64,000 nucleotides of DNA from Corynebacterium lujinxingii (GTDB lineage Bacteria > Actinomycetota > Actinomycetes > Mycobacteriales > Mycobacteriaceae): assembly GCF_014490555.1 (NCBI RefSeq), contig NZ_CP061032.1, positions 310,001 to 374,000 on the forward strand, written 5' to 3'. Of the stretch, positions 1 through 8,025 are shown one piece after another. Made by a program: the position numbers and the translations under genes. Below the pieces are notes generated by a model that saw nothing but the letters and a program-made list of their open reading frames with translations, did not search any database and was not told the origin of the DNA. The stretch's first letter is position 1. Each line of letters starts with the position of its first letter.

Positions 1-368
1 ACTTCGCCCAGGCCTTCGACGCGCTCGAATCCGGGTTCCACTACCCACTCATGCAGGCTCAGAAGTGCAACGAGGGCACCACCCACGTCATCTTCCCGAT
101 GCAGAACGTGGACCTGCCTACTCCGCCTGCGCTGGCGAACACGTTGCCTGGTAATCCGGCTGATCCTGCGCCGACTCCGACCGATCCTTCGAACCCGGAC
201 CCGGATACGCCTGCGCCTGAGCGGCCGGCGACTGTTGACGCCAAACTTGCCGAGGTCATCGGCATCATCGCCGCCGTCCTCACCGCACTCGGGGCCCTAT
301 TCGCTCTGCTGAAGACTGCCGGATTCAACGTGCCGGACCTGCCCAAGATCCCCGGCCTGAACAAGTAG
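1..368 (+). CDS. C-terminal part of a surface protein (5' end outside window)
   Basis: The reading frame is already open at base 3, so this is the 3' end of a longer gene. The visible part has a folded-looking stretch with one Cys (near QAQKCNEG), then a Pro/Asp/Thr-rich low-complexity linker, then a hydrophobic helix of about 22 residues (around VIGIIAAVLTALGALFALL), and a short tail ending GLNK. That order (ectodomain, proline-rich stalk, C-terminal membrane helix, short tail) is common for membrane-anchored secreted proteins of corynebacteria. I do not recognise the catalytic or binding domain from the part present, so no function is assigned. Confidence 0.7.
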   Translation, partial: FAQAFDALESGFHYPLMQAQKCNEGTTHVIFPMQNVDLPTPPALANTLPGNPADPAPTPTDPSNPDPDTPAPERPATVDAKLAEVIGIIAAVLTALGALFALLKTAGFNVPDLPKIPGLNK

Positions 369-392
369 GTCCCGCCTTACCCCGCCGGCCGC

Positions 393-419
393 CTGACAGA
401 TTCCGCCGTGATCTGTCAG
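393..419 (+). terminator. Perfect 9-bp hairpin after the partial CDS
   Basis: CTGACAGAT and ATCTGTCAG flank a 9-nt loop 25 bases after the stop codon. No T-run follows, so it may be an mRNA 3'-end stem or a weak terminator. Confidence 0.45.
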
Positions 420-439
420 TGGCGGGTGCTGATGACGAA

Positions 440-478
440 AAAGTTCCCGGAGTTTCGCCGAAAGCGGGAACTATTTTG
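440..478. terminator. Bidirectional hairpin, first of two related copies
   Basis: AGTTCCCG (442-449) pairs with CGGGAACT (465-472), with an inner TTTCG/CGAAA pairing. An A-run lies on the left and TATTTT on the right, so it could terminate transcription in both directions between the convergent partial gene and menB. Confidence 0.6.
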
Positions 479-534
479 CCTGCCGGGAAGGGCGACCTGC
501 GGAAACATCCTCGTGGCCGGGGTGGAAACCCAAG

Positions 535-560
535 AAAGTTCCCGGCCGGGGAACTATTTT
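535..560. terminator. Bidirectional hairpin, second related copy
   Basis: AGTTCCC (537-543) pairs with GGGAACT (549-555), followed by ATTTT. The arms and the flanking AAAG...TATTTTG repeat those of the hairpin at 440-478, but the loop differs. It lies 48 bases beyond the menB stop codon. Confidence 0.6.
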
Positions 561-607
561 GGCGGGCGGGGGAGCGGGCAGGCAAGACCCCACCGGCGAA
601 ACCCCAC

Positions 608-1540
608 CTAGTAGTAGAACGGGAAGTCGTCCCAGCGTGGCGGGCGTTTTTCCAAAAACGAGTCGCGGCCCTCGACGGCCTCGTCGGTCATGTACGCCAG
701 GCGGGTGGCTTCTCCGGCGAAGACTTGCTGGCCCATGAGGCCGTCGTCGACAAGGTTGAACGCGAACTTCAGCATTCGCTGGGCGGTGGGGGACTTGCCG
801 TTGATCTCGCGGGCGACCTGGATGGCTTCCTCTTCCAAAGCAGCATGCGACGCGACAATGTTCACCGCACCCATGCGCTGCATCTCCTCCGCCGAGTAGG
901 TGCGGCCCAAAAAGAAGATCTCGCGGGCGAACTTCTGGCCGACCATCTTGGCCAAATACGCCGAGCCGTAGCCGGCGTCGAAGGAGCCCACGTCGGCGTC
1001 GGTCTGCTTGAACCGGGCTTCCTCGCGCGAGGCGATGGTCATGTCGCACACCACGTGCAGCGAGTGCCCGCCGCCGGCCGCCCAGCCGTTCACCACCGCG
1101 ATGACTACCTTCGGCATCGTGCGGATCAGTCGCTGCACCTCCAAAATGTGCAGGCGTCCGCCCTCGGCTTTCACGCGCGCGGTATCGACGGTCTCCGCGG
1201 TCTCGCCGCCGGCGTACTGGTAGCCGGAGCGGCCACGGATGCGCTGGTCGCCGCCAGAGCAAAACGCCCAGCCGCCGTCTTTTTCAGAAGGTCCGTTGCC
1301 GGTGAGCAGCACCACGCCGACGTCGGGGGAGCGCCGGGCGTGATCCAACGCCTGGTAGAGCTCGTCGACGGTGTGGGGGCGAAACGCGTTGCGCACCTCG
1401 GGGCGGTCGAAGGCGATGCGCACGGTGCCGTCGGCACGCGATGTACCCACGTGGCGGTGGTAGGTGATGTCGGTGAAATCGAAGCCCTCGACCTCGCGCC
1501 ATTGGCTGGGGTCGAAGGGCTGGGCGGTGGAGTAACTCAT
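608..1540 (-). CDS. menB: 1,4-dihydroxy-2-naphthoyl-CoA synthase
   Basis: A crotonase-fold enzyme that closes the second ring of menaquinone by converting o-succinylbenzoyl-CoA to 1,4-dihydroxy-2-naphthoyl-CoA. The 310-residue product (from MSYSTAQP) has the MenB signature: RPEVRNAFRPHTVDEL near the N-terminus, the oxyanion-hole stretch FCSGGDQRIRGRSGY, VNGWAAGGGHSL and the conserved tail ending PRWDDFPFYY. An in-frame ATG at 1558 would add six residues; an upstream extension to 1801 lies antisense to menC and was not used. It diverges from menC with about 16 bp between start codons, so the two genes share a very compact promoter region. Confidence 0.95.
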   Translation of the reverse strand: MSYSTAQPFDPSQWREVEGFDFTDITYHRHVGTSRADGTVRIAFDRPEVRNAFRPHTVDELYQALDHARRSPDVGVVLLTGNGPSEKDGGWAFCSGGDQRIRGRSGYQYAGGETAETVDTARVKAEGGRLHILEVQRLIRTMPKVVIAVVNGWAAGGGHSLHVVCDMTIASREEARFKQTDADVGSFDAGYGSAYLAKMVGQKFAREIFFLGRTYSAEEMQRMGAVNIVASHAALEEEAIQVAREINGKSPTAQRMLKFAFNLVDDGLMGQQVFAGEATRLAYMTDEAVEGRDSFLEKRPPRWDDFPFYY

Positions 1541-1543
1541 GCC

Positions 1544-1556
1544 TACACTTTGCCCC
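1544..1556 (+). promoter_or_regulatory. Leaderless promoter -10 of menC
   Basis: TACACT (1544-1549) is followed by 7 nt and then the menC ATG at 1557, so transcription probably starts at the start codon. This decides the start against the upstream ATG at 1539. Confidence 0.7.
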
Positions 1557-2498
1557 ATGACCCCCACCGTCGACGAGATTCTCGAACGCGCCCATGTTGT
1601 CGCGCTGCCCATGGCCGTGAAATTCCGCGGTGTGACCACCCGCGAAGCGTTGCTTATCGACGGCCCCGCCGGCTGGGGCGAGTTCTCCCCCTTCCTCGAA
1701 TACGACGCGCGCGAGTCCGCCGCGTGGTTGCGCGCCGGGCTCGAGGCTGCGTTCACGGGCCTGCCCGAAGCACACGGCGACGTCGAGGTCAACGGCACCA
1801 TCCCCGCGGTCGCCGACGTCGAGCCGGTCCTCGCGCGCTATCCCGGAGTGACAACGTTCAAGATCAAGGTCGCGGAGCCGTCGCAGTCGCTTGACGACGA
1901 CATCCGCCGCGTCCAAGCAGTCCGCAGACTGCGCCCCGACGCAACGCTTCGCGTGGACGCCAACCGGGGCTGGAGCGTCGACCAGGCCGTCGAGGCAGCC
2001 GAAAAGTTGGGGGAGCTGGAGTACATCGAACAGCCCTGCGCCACGGTGGAGGAGTTGGCGGAGGTGCGGCGTCGCGTGAGCACGCCGATCGCCGCGGACG
2101 AGTCAATCCGCCGCGCCGCCGACCCGTACCGCGTGGCAGAACTCGACGCCGCCGACGTGGCAGTGTGCAAGGTCGCGCCACTCGGCGGGGTGGCGAACCT
2201 GCGGCGTATCGCGGGCGATCTCCACCTCGACGTCACTGTCGCGAGCGCCCTGGACACCGCCGTCGGCATGGACGCGGGGCTGATCGCCGCGAAACTCACC
2301 GGCTCGCGCGCGGCGGGCCTGGCCACCCAACGCCTGTTCGTCGAGGATGTCGCCGCGCCGCGCCCCATCGTTGACGGCCGCATGGCAATCACCCGCACCA
2401 CGCCTGACCCGGAACGGCTCCACGAACTGCGCGCGCCGGGCGATCGCAAGGACTGGTGGTTTGCGCGGGTCCAGGCCTGTATGGGTGTACTCGCATAA
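1557..2498 (+). CDS. menC: o-Succinylbenzoate synthase
   Basis: An enolase-superfamily dehydratase that makes o-succinylbenzoate from SHCHC in menaquinone synthesis. The 313-residue protein shows the superfamily residues in order: the KIK motif (TTFKIKVAE, near residue 105) supplying the catalytic lysines, metal ligands in RVDANRGW, EYIEQPC and IAADESI, and the second lysine in VCKVAPLGG. The start at 1557 is supported by the adjacent TACACT box and by MTPTVDEILERAHVVALPM as the family-like N-terminus. Two copies of the dispersed GCTTNNCGACGAC-type motif lie inside it (1889-1901 exact, 1652-1662 near). Confidence 0.93.
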   Translation: MTPTVDEILERAHVVALPMAVKFRGVTTREALLIDGPAGWGEFSPFLEYDARESAAWLRAGLEAAFTGLPEAHGDVEVNGTIPAVADVEPVLARYPGVTTFKIKVAEPSQSLDDDIRRVQAVRRLRPDATLRVDANRGWSVDQAVEAAEKLGELEYIEQPCATVEELAEVRRRVSTPIAADESIRRAADPYRVAELDAADVAVCKVAPLGGVANLRRIAGDLHLDVTVASALDTAVGMDAGLIAAKLTGSRAAGLATQRLFVEDVAAPRPIVDGRMAITRTTPDPERLHELRAPGDRKDWWFARVQACMGVLA

Positions 2499-2512
2499 CA
2501 ATCCTTGGGTTT

Positions 2513-2551
2513 TGATGTGGGAACCGGGGGCAGTCCGCTAACCTTTCGGCC
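2513..2551 (+). promoter_or_regulatory. Leaderless promoter of the DASS transporter
   Basis: TAACCT (2539-2544) lies 7 nt before the ATG at 2552. TTGATG (2513-2518) is a possible -35, but the 20-nt spacer is long. Confidence 0.6.
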
Positions 2552-4132
2552 ATGTCAACTCCCGTGATCCACGATTCCGCCGCGTTGTCCGACGGCGACA
2601 AGGCGAAGGCGCCAGAGCCAGGCGAGTGGCGCCGCCAACTCATCGGACTGATCGCCGGCGTCGCACTCGCGCTGCTGGTGTACTTCTTCTTCCCATCCGG
2701 TGCCGCCGACACTGTCGCGCAGTCCCCGGGCGCGAAGGAGGGGGTGGAGTACTCCGCGGACACGATGCGCATCGTCGCGGCCGTGACCGTGCTGATGGGC
2801 GCGTGGTGGATGACGGAGGCGATCCCGCTGGCCGCCACCGCGCTGCTGCCGATCGCGATCTTCCCGATCGCCGGCGTTGCCCCGTTCAAAGACGTCTCCT
2901 CGCCGTACGCGTCCGCCACGATCTTCCTGTTCATGGGTGGCTTCCTTATGGCGCTGGGGCTGCAGCGCTGGAATTTGCACCGGCGGCTGGCGTTGGTCGT
3001 CGTCAAGCTAGTCGGCACCTCCCCGAAGCGCATCATTTTGGGGTTCATGCTCGCCACCGGATTCATGTCCATGTGGGTGTCCAACACGGCGACGGCCGTG
3101 GTCATGCTGCCGATCGGCACCTCTGTGCTCATGCTGACCGCGGACACTGTCGGCGGCATGGAAAACCAGAAGAAGTTTGCAACCGCGCTCATGCTCGCCA
3201 TCGCGTACTCGGCGTCGATCGGCTCGCTGGGCACGCTTATCGGCACCCCGCCGAACGCGCTGCTGAAGGGCTACATGGAAGAGGCGCACGACATCACCAT
3301 CGGCTTCGGCGAGTGGATGCTGGTGGGCATGCCGGTGGCTATCGTGTTCACATTCGTCGCCTGGTGGGTGCTGATCACCGTGTTCAAGCCGGAGATCGAC
3401 CAGATCCCGGGCGGCAAAGAGCTCATCGACGACGAGCTGAAGAAGCTCGGCGGCTGGACCTTCCCACAGGTCGCGGTCGGCGTGATCTTCCTCGTCGCTG
3501 CGCTGTGCTGGATCTTCATCCCGCTGGGGATTAACGCCTACGGCTGGGACTTCCCGTACGACGACGCGGTCGTCGGCATCATTGCGGGCCTGCTCATGTT
3601 CATCGTGCCGGGCGCAGCGAACGGCAAACGCCTGCTGGATTGGGAGACCGCCAACGACATGCCGTGGGACGTGCTGTTGCTCTTTGGCGGCGGCCTGAGT
3701 CTGTCGGCCATGTTTACCGCTACCGGCCTGTCGCTGTGGATCGGTGAGCAGGCCAAGGGCCTGGCGGGGCTGCCGATCTTCCTGCTCATCTTCGCGGTCG
3801 GCGCGCTCGTGCTGCTGCTCACCGAGTTGACCTCGAACACGGCGACGGCGGCGACGTTCCTGCCGATCATGGGCGGCGTGGCCGTGGGCATCGGCCTGAC
3901 GGACGCCACCGACATGAACGTGCTGCTGCTGGCCATTCCGGTCGCGCTGGCCGCCACCTGCGCGTTCATGCTGCCGGTGGCGACCCCGCCGAACGCGATC
4001 GCGTACTCGTCCGGCTACGTCACCATGGGCGAGATGATCAAGGGTGGCATCTGGCTCAACGCGATCGCCATGGTGCTGATCTCGCTGGCCACCTACTTCA
4101 TCGCAGTCCCAGTGTTCGGTCTGGTGCTCTAG
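2552..4132 (+). CDS. DASS/SLC13-family anion-Na+ symporter
   Basis: A 526-residue membrane carrier of the divalent anion:sodium symporter family, which imports dicarboxylates (or sometimes sulfate). It carries the two family Ser-Asn-Thr clamps: VSNTATAVVMLP near residue 175 and LTSNTATAATFLP near 430. Each is followed by a proline loop (IGTPPNALLKG, VATPPNAIAYSSG). About 12 hydrophobic segments alternate with short loops; a short hydrophilic N-terminus precedes the first. Known corynebacterial relatives carry succinate, fumarate and malate, but substrate choice cannot be read here. It lies alone between menC and a small membrane protein, with its own promoter and a strong hairpin after it. 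Confidence 0.9.
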   Translation: MSTPVIHDSAALSDGDKAKAPEPGEWRRQLIGLIAGVALALLVYFFFPSGAADTVAQSPGAKEGVEYSADTMRIVAAVTVLMGAWWMTEAIPLAATALLPIAIFPIAGVAPFKDVSSPYASATIFLFMGGFLMALGLQRWNLHRRLALVVVKLVGTSPKRIILGFMLATGFMSMWVSNTATAVVMLPIGTSVLMLTADTVGGMENQKKFATALMLAIAYSASIGSLGTLIGTPPNALLKGYMEEAHDITIGFGEWMLVGMPVAIVFTFVAWWVLITVFKPEIDQIPGGKELIDDELKKLGGWTFPQVAVGVIFLVAALCWIFIPLGINAYGWDFPYDDAVVGIIAGLLMFIVPGAANGKRLLDWETANDMPWDVLLLFGGGLSLSAMFTATGLSLWIGEQAKGLAGLPIFLLIFAVGALVLLLTELTSNTATAATFLPIMGGVAVGIGLTDATDMNVLLLAIPVALAATCAFMLPVATPPNAIAYSSGYVTMGEMIKGGIWLNAIAMVLISLATYFIAVPVFGLVL

Positions 4133-4141
4133 GAGCATTTC

Positions 4142-4154
4142 GCTTGACGACGAC
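4142..4154 (-). repeat. Dispersed motif copy abutting a terminator stem
   Basis: GCTTGACGACGAC begins 9 nt after the transporter stop codon and directly touches the hairpin at 4155. Together with the copies at 16409, 20230 and 47381 it has a near-constant distance from a stop codon. Confidence 0.85.
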
Positions 4155-4179
4155 GCCCCGCCGGTCTTCCCGGCGGGGC
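4155..4179 (+). terminator. Perfect 10-bp GC hairpin after the transporter gene
   Basis: GCCCCGCCGG and CCGGCGGGGC enclose the loop TCTTC. There is no T-run; the -10 box of the next gene begins 5 bases later, so terminator and promoter are fused. Confidence 0.65.
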
Positions 4180-4183
4180 GCGC

Positions 4184-4196
4184 TAGTGTGTGCACC
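4184..4196 (+). promoter_or_regulatory. Leaderless promoter of the 4197 gene
   Basis: TAGTGT (4184-4189), then 7 nt, then ATG at 4197. Any -35 would lie within the preceding hairpin. Confidence 0.65.
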
Positions 4197-4715
4197 ATGG
4201 ATAACGAGACGCGACAGTACGGCAGGCCGGGCGACGAGCCGCAGCGCCAGCGCCCCCAGCAGTACTTCCCGGACCAGTCCGAACCGCAGTACTACGAGCA
4301 GGACTACGCCTACGACCAGGGCTACGACCAGCCCCAGTACGCCCCGCAACCCCAGTACGCTCCGGAGCCGCCGAAAGGCTCCAACGCTGCGTCGATCGCA
4401 CTCGGTGTGTTCGCGGCGTTGTCGTTCATCGCCGCGGTCGTGCTGTTCACGCTGTGGCGCGGCGCGGCGGCCGAGGCGGACAAACCCCCGCTGACCGAGA
4501 CGGTCACCCAGACCACCACGGAAACGGAGACGTCAACGGAAACGACGACGAAGATGCCGTCGATCTTCCGCGACCGCGAGGACCCGACCGCGTCGCTGCC
4601 ACCGACCGAACCGGTGCCCACCGGCGAAGATCTCCCACGCGACATCCGCGACGAAGCCCGCGACATTCTCGACCAGCTCCGCGAAGGCGCGGACGAATAC
4701 CTCCAGGAGCAGTAG
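4197..4715 (+). CDS. Single-pass membrane protein with Tyr/Gln/Pro-rich N-terminus
   Basis: A 172-residue protein I cannot assign to a known function. The first 65 residues are rich in Tyr, Gln and Pro with imperfect YxQ and PQYAP repeats. One membrane helix follows (about residues 68-90, IALGVFAALSFIAAVVLFTLW). An extracytoplasmic Thr/Glu-rich linker and an acidic helical tail (DIRDEARDILDQLREGADEYL) complete it. The topology suggests a membrane-anchored assembly or envelope factor. The start at 4197 is fixed by the leaderless promoter. It sits one base before menD and is probably co-transcribed with it. Confidence 0.75.
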   Translation: MDNETRQYGRPGDEPQRQRPQQYFPDQSEPQYYEQDYAYDQGYDQPQYAPQPQYAPEPPKGSNAASIALGVFAALSFIAAVVLFTLWRGAAAEADKPPLTETVTQTTTETETSTETTTKMPSIFRDREDPTASLPPTEPVPTGEDLPRDIRDEARDILDQLREGADEYLQEQ

Positions 4716-6353
4716 ATGCAGGCGATGGAAGTAGCTCATGCGGTGGCTGGGGTCGTCGCTAAGCATTGCACCGACGTGGTGATGAGCCCGGGCTCGCGCA
4801 ACTCCCCGCTGGCGTACGCGCTGCTCGCGCGCCGCGACATCACGGTGCACATGCGTATCGACGAACGTTCCGCCGCCTTCACCGCACTCGGCCTCGCACG
4901 CGTGCAGCGCCGCCACGTCGCCGTGGTGATGACCTCCGGCACCGCCGTGGCCAACGCGTACCCGGCGCTGATCGAAGCGCACATGTCCCACACCCCGCTT
5001 GCGGTGGTCAGCGCCGACCGCCCCGAGCGGCTCGTAGGCACGGGTGCCTCGCAGACCATTTGGCAGCAGGGTATCTTCGCCGGCTACGCCGAGACCCAGC
5101 AGGTCACCAGCGTCGAGGAAGCCGAGGCGGTCTCGTTTGCCGCCGGCCAGGTGCACGTCAACGTCGCGCTAGACACCCCGCTCGTGCCCGAGGCGCTGCC
5201 GGAGCAGGTGGGGAGCCCGCGCCGGGTGGGGCCGGGCGTGCTCGCAGGCGTCGACGCCCTCGCACGCTCGGGCGCCGACGGGGAAGGCGCCGGCGCGGTG
5301 GACATCGACCTGACCCGCGACACGTTGGTTATCGCCGGCGACGAAGCCTGGGACGTGCCGGGGCTTGAGCACGTGCCCACCATCGCTGAGCCGACCGCGC
5401 CGACCCCGTTCCACCAGGTGCACCCGCTCGCCGCGCGATTTTTCGCCCAGTCGCGGGTGGCCATTTCCCACGACGGGGGCGACTTCGCCGCCTCCACGAA
5501 GCCGGACCAGGTGGTCGTGGTCGGCCACCCGACGCTGCACCGCGACGTGATGGCGCTGCTGGCGGACCCGGACATCGAGGTCATCGGCATCTCGCGCACC
5601 GAGACGTTTACCGGTCAGCCGGACAAGCGCGGCTCGCGTGTCAACGCCACCGGCCAGCCGACCGACACCTGGATCAAGGTCTGCGAGGCCGCCGGCGAGG
5701 TCGGTGCCGACACCGTGCGCCAGGCGCTCGCGGACAAGGAGTTCGGGTTCACCGGCCTGCACGTCGCCGCCGCCGTGTGCGACACCCTGGCGGTGGGCGA
5801 CACGGTCGTGCTCGGCTCGTCGAACCCGGTGCGCGACGCGTCCTTTGTCGGCATGCCGTTCGACGGCGTGGACACTTACTCGGCCCGTGGCGCCGCCGGC
5901 ATCGACGGCACCGTCTCCCAGGCCGTCGGCGTGGCGCTGGCCGCCCAAGCGTTGCGCCCCGACGAGATCCGCGCCCCGCGCACCGTCGCGTTGATGGGGG
6001 ATCTGACGTTTTTGCACGACATCAACGGCCTGCTCATCGGGCCCGACGAGCCGCGCCCCGGCAACCTCACCATCGTGGTGGCCAACGACGACGGCGGCGG
6101 CATCTTCGAAGCCCTCGAGCCGGGCTCCGAGCCGGTGCGCGACGTGTTCGAGCGGGTGTTTGGGACGCCGCATGGGGTGGTCGTCGAAAAGCAAGCGCTC
6201 GCGTACGGTGCGAACTACCGGCGTGCTGAAACGCTCGCGGAACTCAACGAGGTGCTGCTCGAGCTGGAGGCGCAGCCGGACGGCATCACCGTCGTCGAAG
6301 CCGTGACCACCCGTGAGACGCGCCGTGCGCTGGCGCAGAGGCTGGCAAAGTAA
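4716..6353 (+). CDS. menD: SEPHCHC synthase (menaquinone pathway)
   Basis: A thiamine-diphosphate enzyme that joins isochorismate and 2-oxoglutarate in the first committed step of menaquinone synthesis. The 545-residue protein shows MSPGSRNSPL near the N-terminus, MTSGTAVANAYPALIEA, the substrate loop SADRPERLVGTGASQTI and the C-terminal ThDP-Mg motif starting GDLTFLHDINGL and ending near VANDDGGGIF. The ATG directly follows the upstream stop codon with AGGAG about 7 nt before it; a second ATG at 4725 is possible. Dispersed motif copies lie at 4752 and 6180. Confidence 0.95.
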   Translation: MQAMEVAHAVAGVVAKHCTDVVMSPGSRNSPLAYALLARRDITVHMRIDERSAAFTALGLARVQRRHVAVVMTSGTAVANAYPALIEAHMSHTPLAVVSADRPERLVGTGASQTIWQQGIFAGYAETQQVTSVEEAEAVSFAAGQVHVNVALDTPLVPEALPEQVGSPRRVGPGVLAGVDALARSGADGEGAGAVDIDLTRDTLVIAGDEAWDVPGLEHVPTIAEPTAPTPFHQVHPLAARFFAQSRVAISHDGGDFAASTKPDQVVVVGHPTLHRDVMALLADPDIEVIGISRTETFTGQPDKRGSRVNATGQPTDTWIKVCEAAGEVGADTVRQALADKEFGFTGLHVAAAVCDTLAVGDTVVLGSSNPVRDASFVGMPFDGVDTYSARGAAGIDGTVSQAVGVALAAQALRPDEIRAPRTVALMGDLTFLHDINGLLIGPDEPRPGNLTIVVANDDGGGIFEALEPGSEPVRDVFERVFGTPHGVVVEKQALAYGANYRRAETLAELNEVLLELEAQPDGITVVEAVTTRETRRALAQRLAK

Positions 6354-6760
6354 TGCTGCAGTGGCGCAGGCGTGCCCACCAGGGTGTGATGGCGCTCTAC
6401 GCCTGCGCCGTGCTCGGCTCTGTGGCGATGGTGGCGGGCCCTGCGCTTCACGACGCCACAATCCACGCCGACCCCGGCCGCGGCATCGCCACCGTCACCG
6501 ACCAGACCTGGCTGCGCACCTACATCGACTACGAAACCGAAGACGGCAGGCTCGTCTCCCCACGCGACGGCGTCTTGTACCCGACCGGCCTCGGCCCGGG
6601 CCAGCAGGTGTGGGTGACGTACGCGAAGCAGAACAACGAACTGGTCAAGGTGGAGGGCCGCGGGTGGGCACTATCGCTCATCCCGGCGCTATCCGTGCTG
6701 GCGGTGTCGACGCTCATCGCCGCGCTGGCCTGGTTCGCGGTAGGCAGGTGGGTGCCGTAA
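6353..6760 (+). CDS. DUF3592-like two-helix membrane protein
   Basis: A 135-residue protein whose ATG overlaps the menD stop (TAATG), so it is translationally coupled to menD. One membrane helix lies near residues 12-30 and another near 108-130. Between them is an extracytoplasmic domain of small beta-rich type with PRDGVLYPTGLGPGQQVWVTY. This architecture matches the DUF3592 group of actinobacterial membrane proteins of unknown role. The persistent linkage to menD suggests, but does not prove, a membrane role linked to quinone metabolism. Confidence 0.75.
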   Translation: MLQWRRRAHQGVMALYACAVLGSVAMVAGPALHDATIHADPGRGIATVTDQTWLRTYIDYETEDGRLVSPRDGVLYPTGLGPGQQVWVTYAKQNNELVKVEGRGWALSLIPALSVLAVSTLIAALAWFAVGRWVP

Positions 6761-6826
6761 AAAGTTCACGTCCGGTTCAACCGGAATTCGAGGCAAGTTT
6801 CACAACACGTGGTTAGGTGCGGTGAT

Positions 6827-8020
6827 ATGCGAGTAGGAATCGTCGCGGAATCATTTCTGCCTAACGTCAACGGTGTGACCAACTCGGTGCTGCGCGTGCT
6901 CGAGCACCTCAAGGCCGAAGGTCACGAGGCGATCGTCGTCGCACCCGGCGCCCGCGACTTCCAGGTGGAGATCCCGGAGTACCAAGGCTTTGAGATCGTC
7001 CGCGTGCCCACCGTGATGATCCCGCTGGTGGATTCGCTGCCGGTCGGCGTGCCGACGACCACAGTCACCAACGCGCTCGCGCGGTTCAAACCGGACATCA
7101 TCCACCTGGCGAGCCCGTTCGTCCTCGGCGGCGCGGGCGCGTTTTCCGCTCGCCAGCTGGGGGTGCCGGCGGTGGGGCTGTACCAGACCGACGTTGCGGG
7201 CTTTGCCACGAAATACCACGTCTCCACGCTTGCCTCCATCGCCTGGGACTGGACGCGCACCATCCACAACATGTGCGAGATGACGCTTGCACCGTCGTCG
7301 GAGGCGATCCGCGAGCTCGAGGGCCACAACATCAAAAACGTCCGCCATTGGGGCCGCGGCGTGGACGCCGAGTTGTTCCACCCGTCGAAGCGTTCCGACG
7401 TCCTCCGCCGCGCGTGGGATCCCACCGGCGCGAAGAAGATCGTCGGCTTCGTCGGCCGTCTCGCCGCGGAGAAGTCCGTCGACCGCCTGGCCCCGTTGGT
7501 GGGGGACCCGTCGATCCAGCTGGTCATTGTCGGCGGCGGTCCGGAGCGTGACGCGCTGGAAGAGGCGCTGCCGGGCGCCGTGTTTACCGGCCCGCTGTCC
7601 GGAGAGGAGTTAGCCCGCGCCTACGCGTCGCTCGACCTGTTCGTGCATACCGGCGAGTTCGAGACGTTCTGCCAGGCCATCCAGGAGGCCCAAGCGTCCG
7701 GCGTGCCCACGATCGGCCCTCGCGCCGGCGGCCCCATCGACCTGATCCAGGAGCGCTACAACGGCATCCTGCTCGACGTGGACACGTTCACCGCCGATCT
7801 GCCGGACGCGGCGCGCTGGCTTCTCGACGACACCCGCCACGCCGAACTCACCACCACCGCCCGGGAGTCCGTGGCCGACAAAACCTGGGAGGCGCTTGGG
7901 CAGCAACTCCTCGGCTACTACACGGAGGTCCTCGACTCTTACGAGCGCAAGGTGATTCACCTGTTCGGCCGCGATGTCGCACTGCCTCGCTGGGTACCGG
8001 TGAAGCGCAAAGTAGACTGA
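6827..8020 (+). CDS. mgtA: GT4 glycosyltransferase, MgtA-like mannosyltransferase
   Basis: A 397-residue GT-B fold retaining glycosyltransferase. It has the N-terminal acceptor-side motif ESFLPNVNGVTNSVLRVLEHL, the donor-side GFVGRLAAEKSVDRL (near residue 208), VIVGGGPERDAL, and the EX7E-type segment ETFCQAIQEAQASGVP (near 280). In Corynebacterium the gene between menD and menG encodes MgtA, which transfers mannose from GDP-Man to a glucuronosyl diacylglycerol on the way to lipomannan-like glycolipids. Function is inferred from this family and position. ATG 6827 (MRVGIVAES) is preferred over the GTG at 6809; TTAGGT 8 nt upstream suggests a leaderless mRNA. Confidence 0.85.
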   Translation: MRVGIVAESFLPNVNGVTNSVLRVLEHLKAEGHEAIVVAPGARDFQVEIPEYQGFEIVRVPTVMIPLVDSLPVGVPTTTVTNALARFKPDIIHLASPFVLGGAGAFSARQLGVPAVGLYQTDVAGFATKYHVSTLASIAWDWTRTIHNMCEMTLAPSSEAIRELEGHNIKNVRHWGRGVDAELFHPSKRSDVLRRAWDPTGAKKIVGFVGRLAAEKSVDRLAPLVGDPSIQLVIVGGGPERDALEEALPGAVFTGPLSGEELARAYASLDLFVHTGEFETFCQAIQEAQASGVPTIGPRAGGPIDLIQERYNGILLDVDTFTADLPDAARWLLDDTRHAELTTTARESVADKTWEALGQQLLGYYTEVLDSYERKVIHLFGRDVALPRWVPVKRKVD

Positions 8021-8025
8021 CGGGC

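Noticed and set aside
419..1894. 491-codon open frame antisense to menB
   Set aside because: Covers menB and the start of menC. menB has a full set of family motifs on the other strand, and the composition here is Arg/His/Gly shadow-like.
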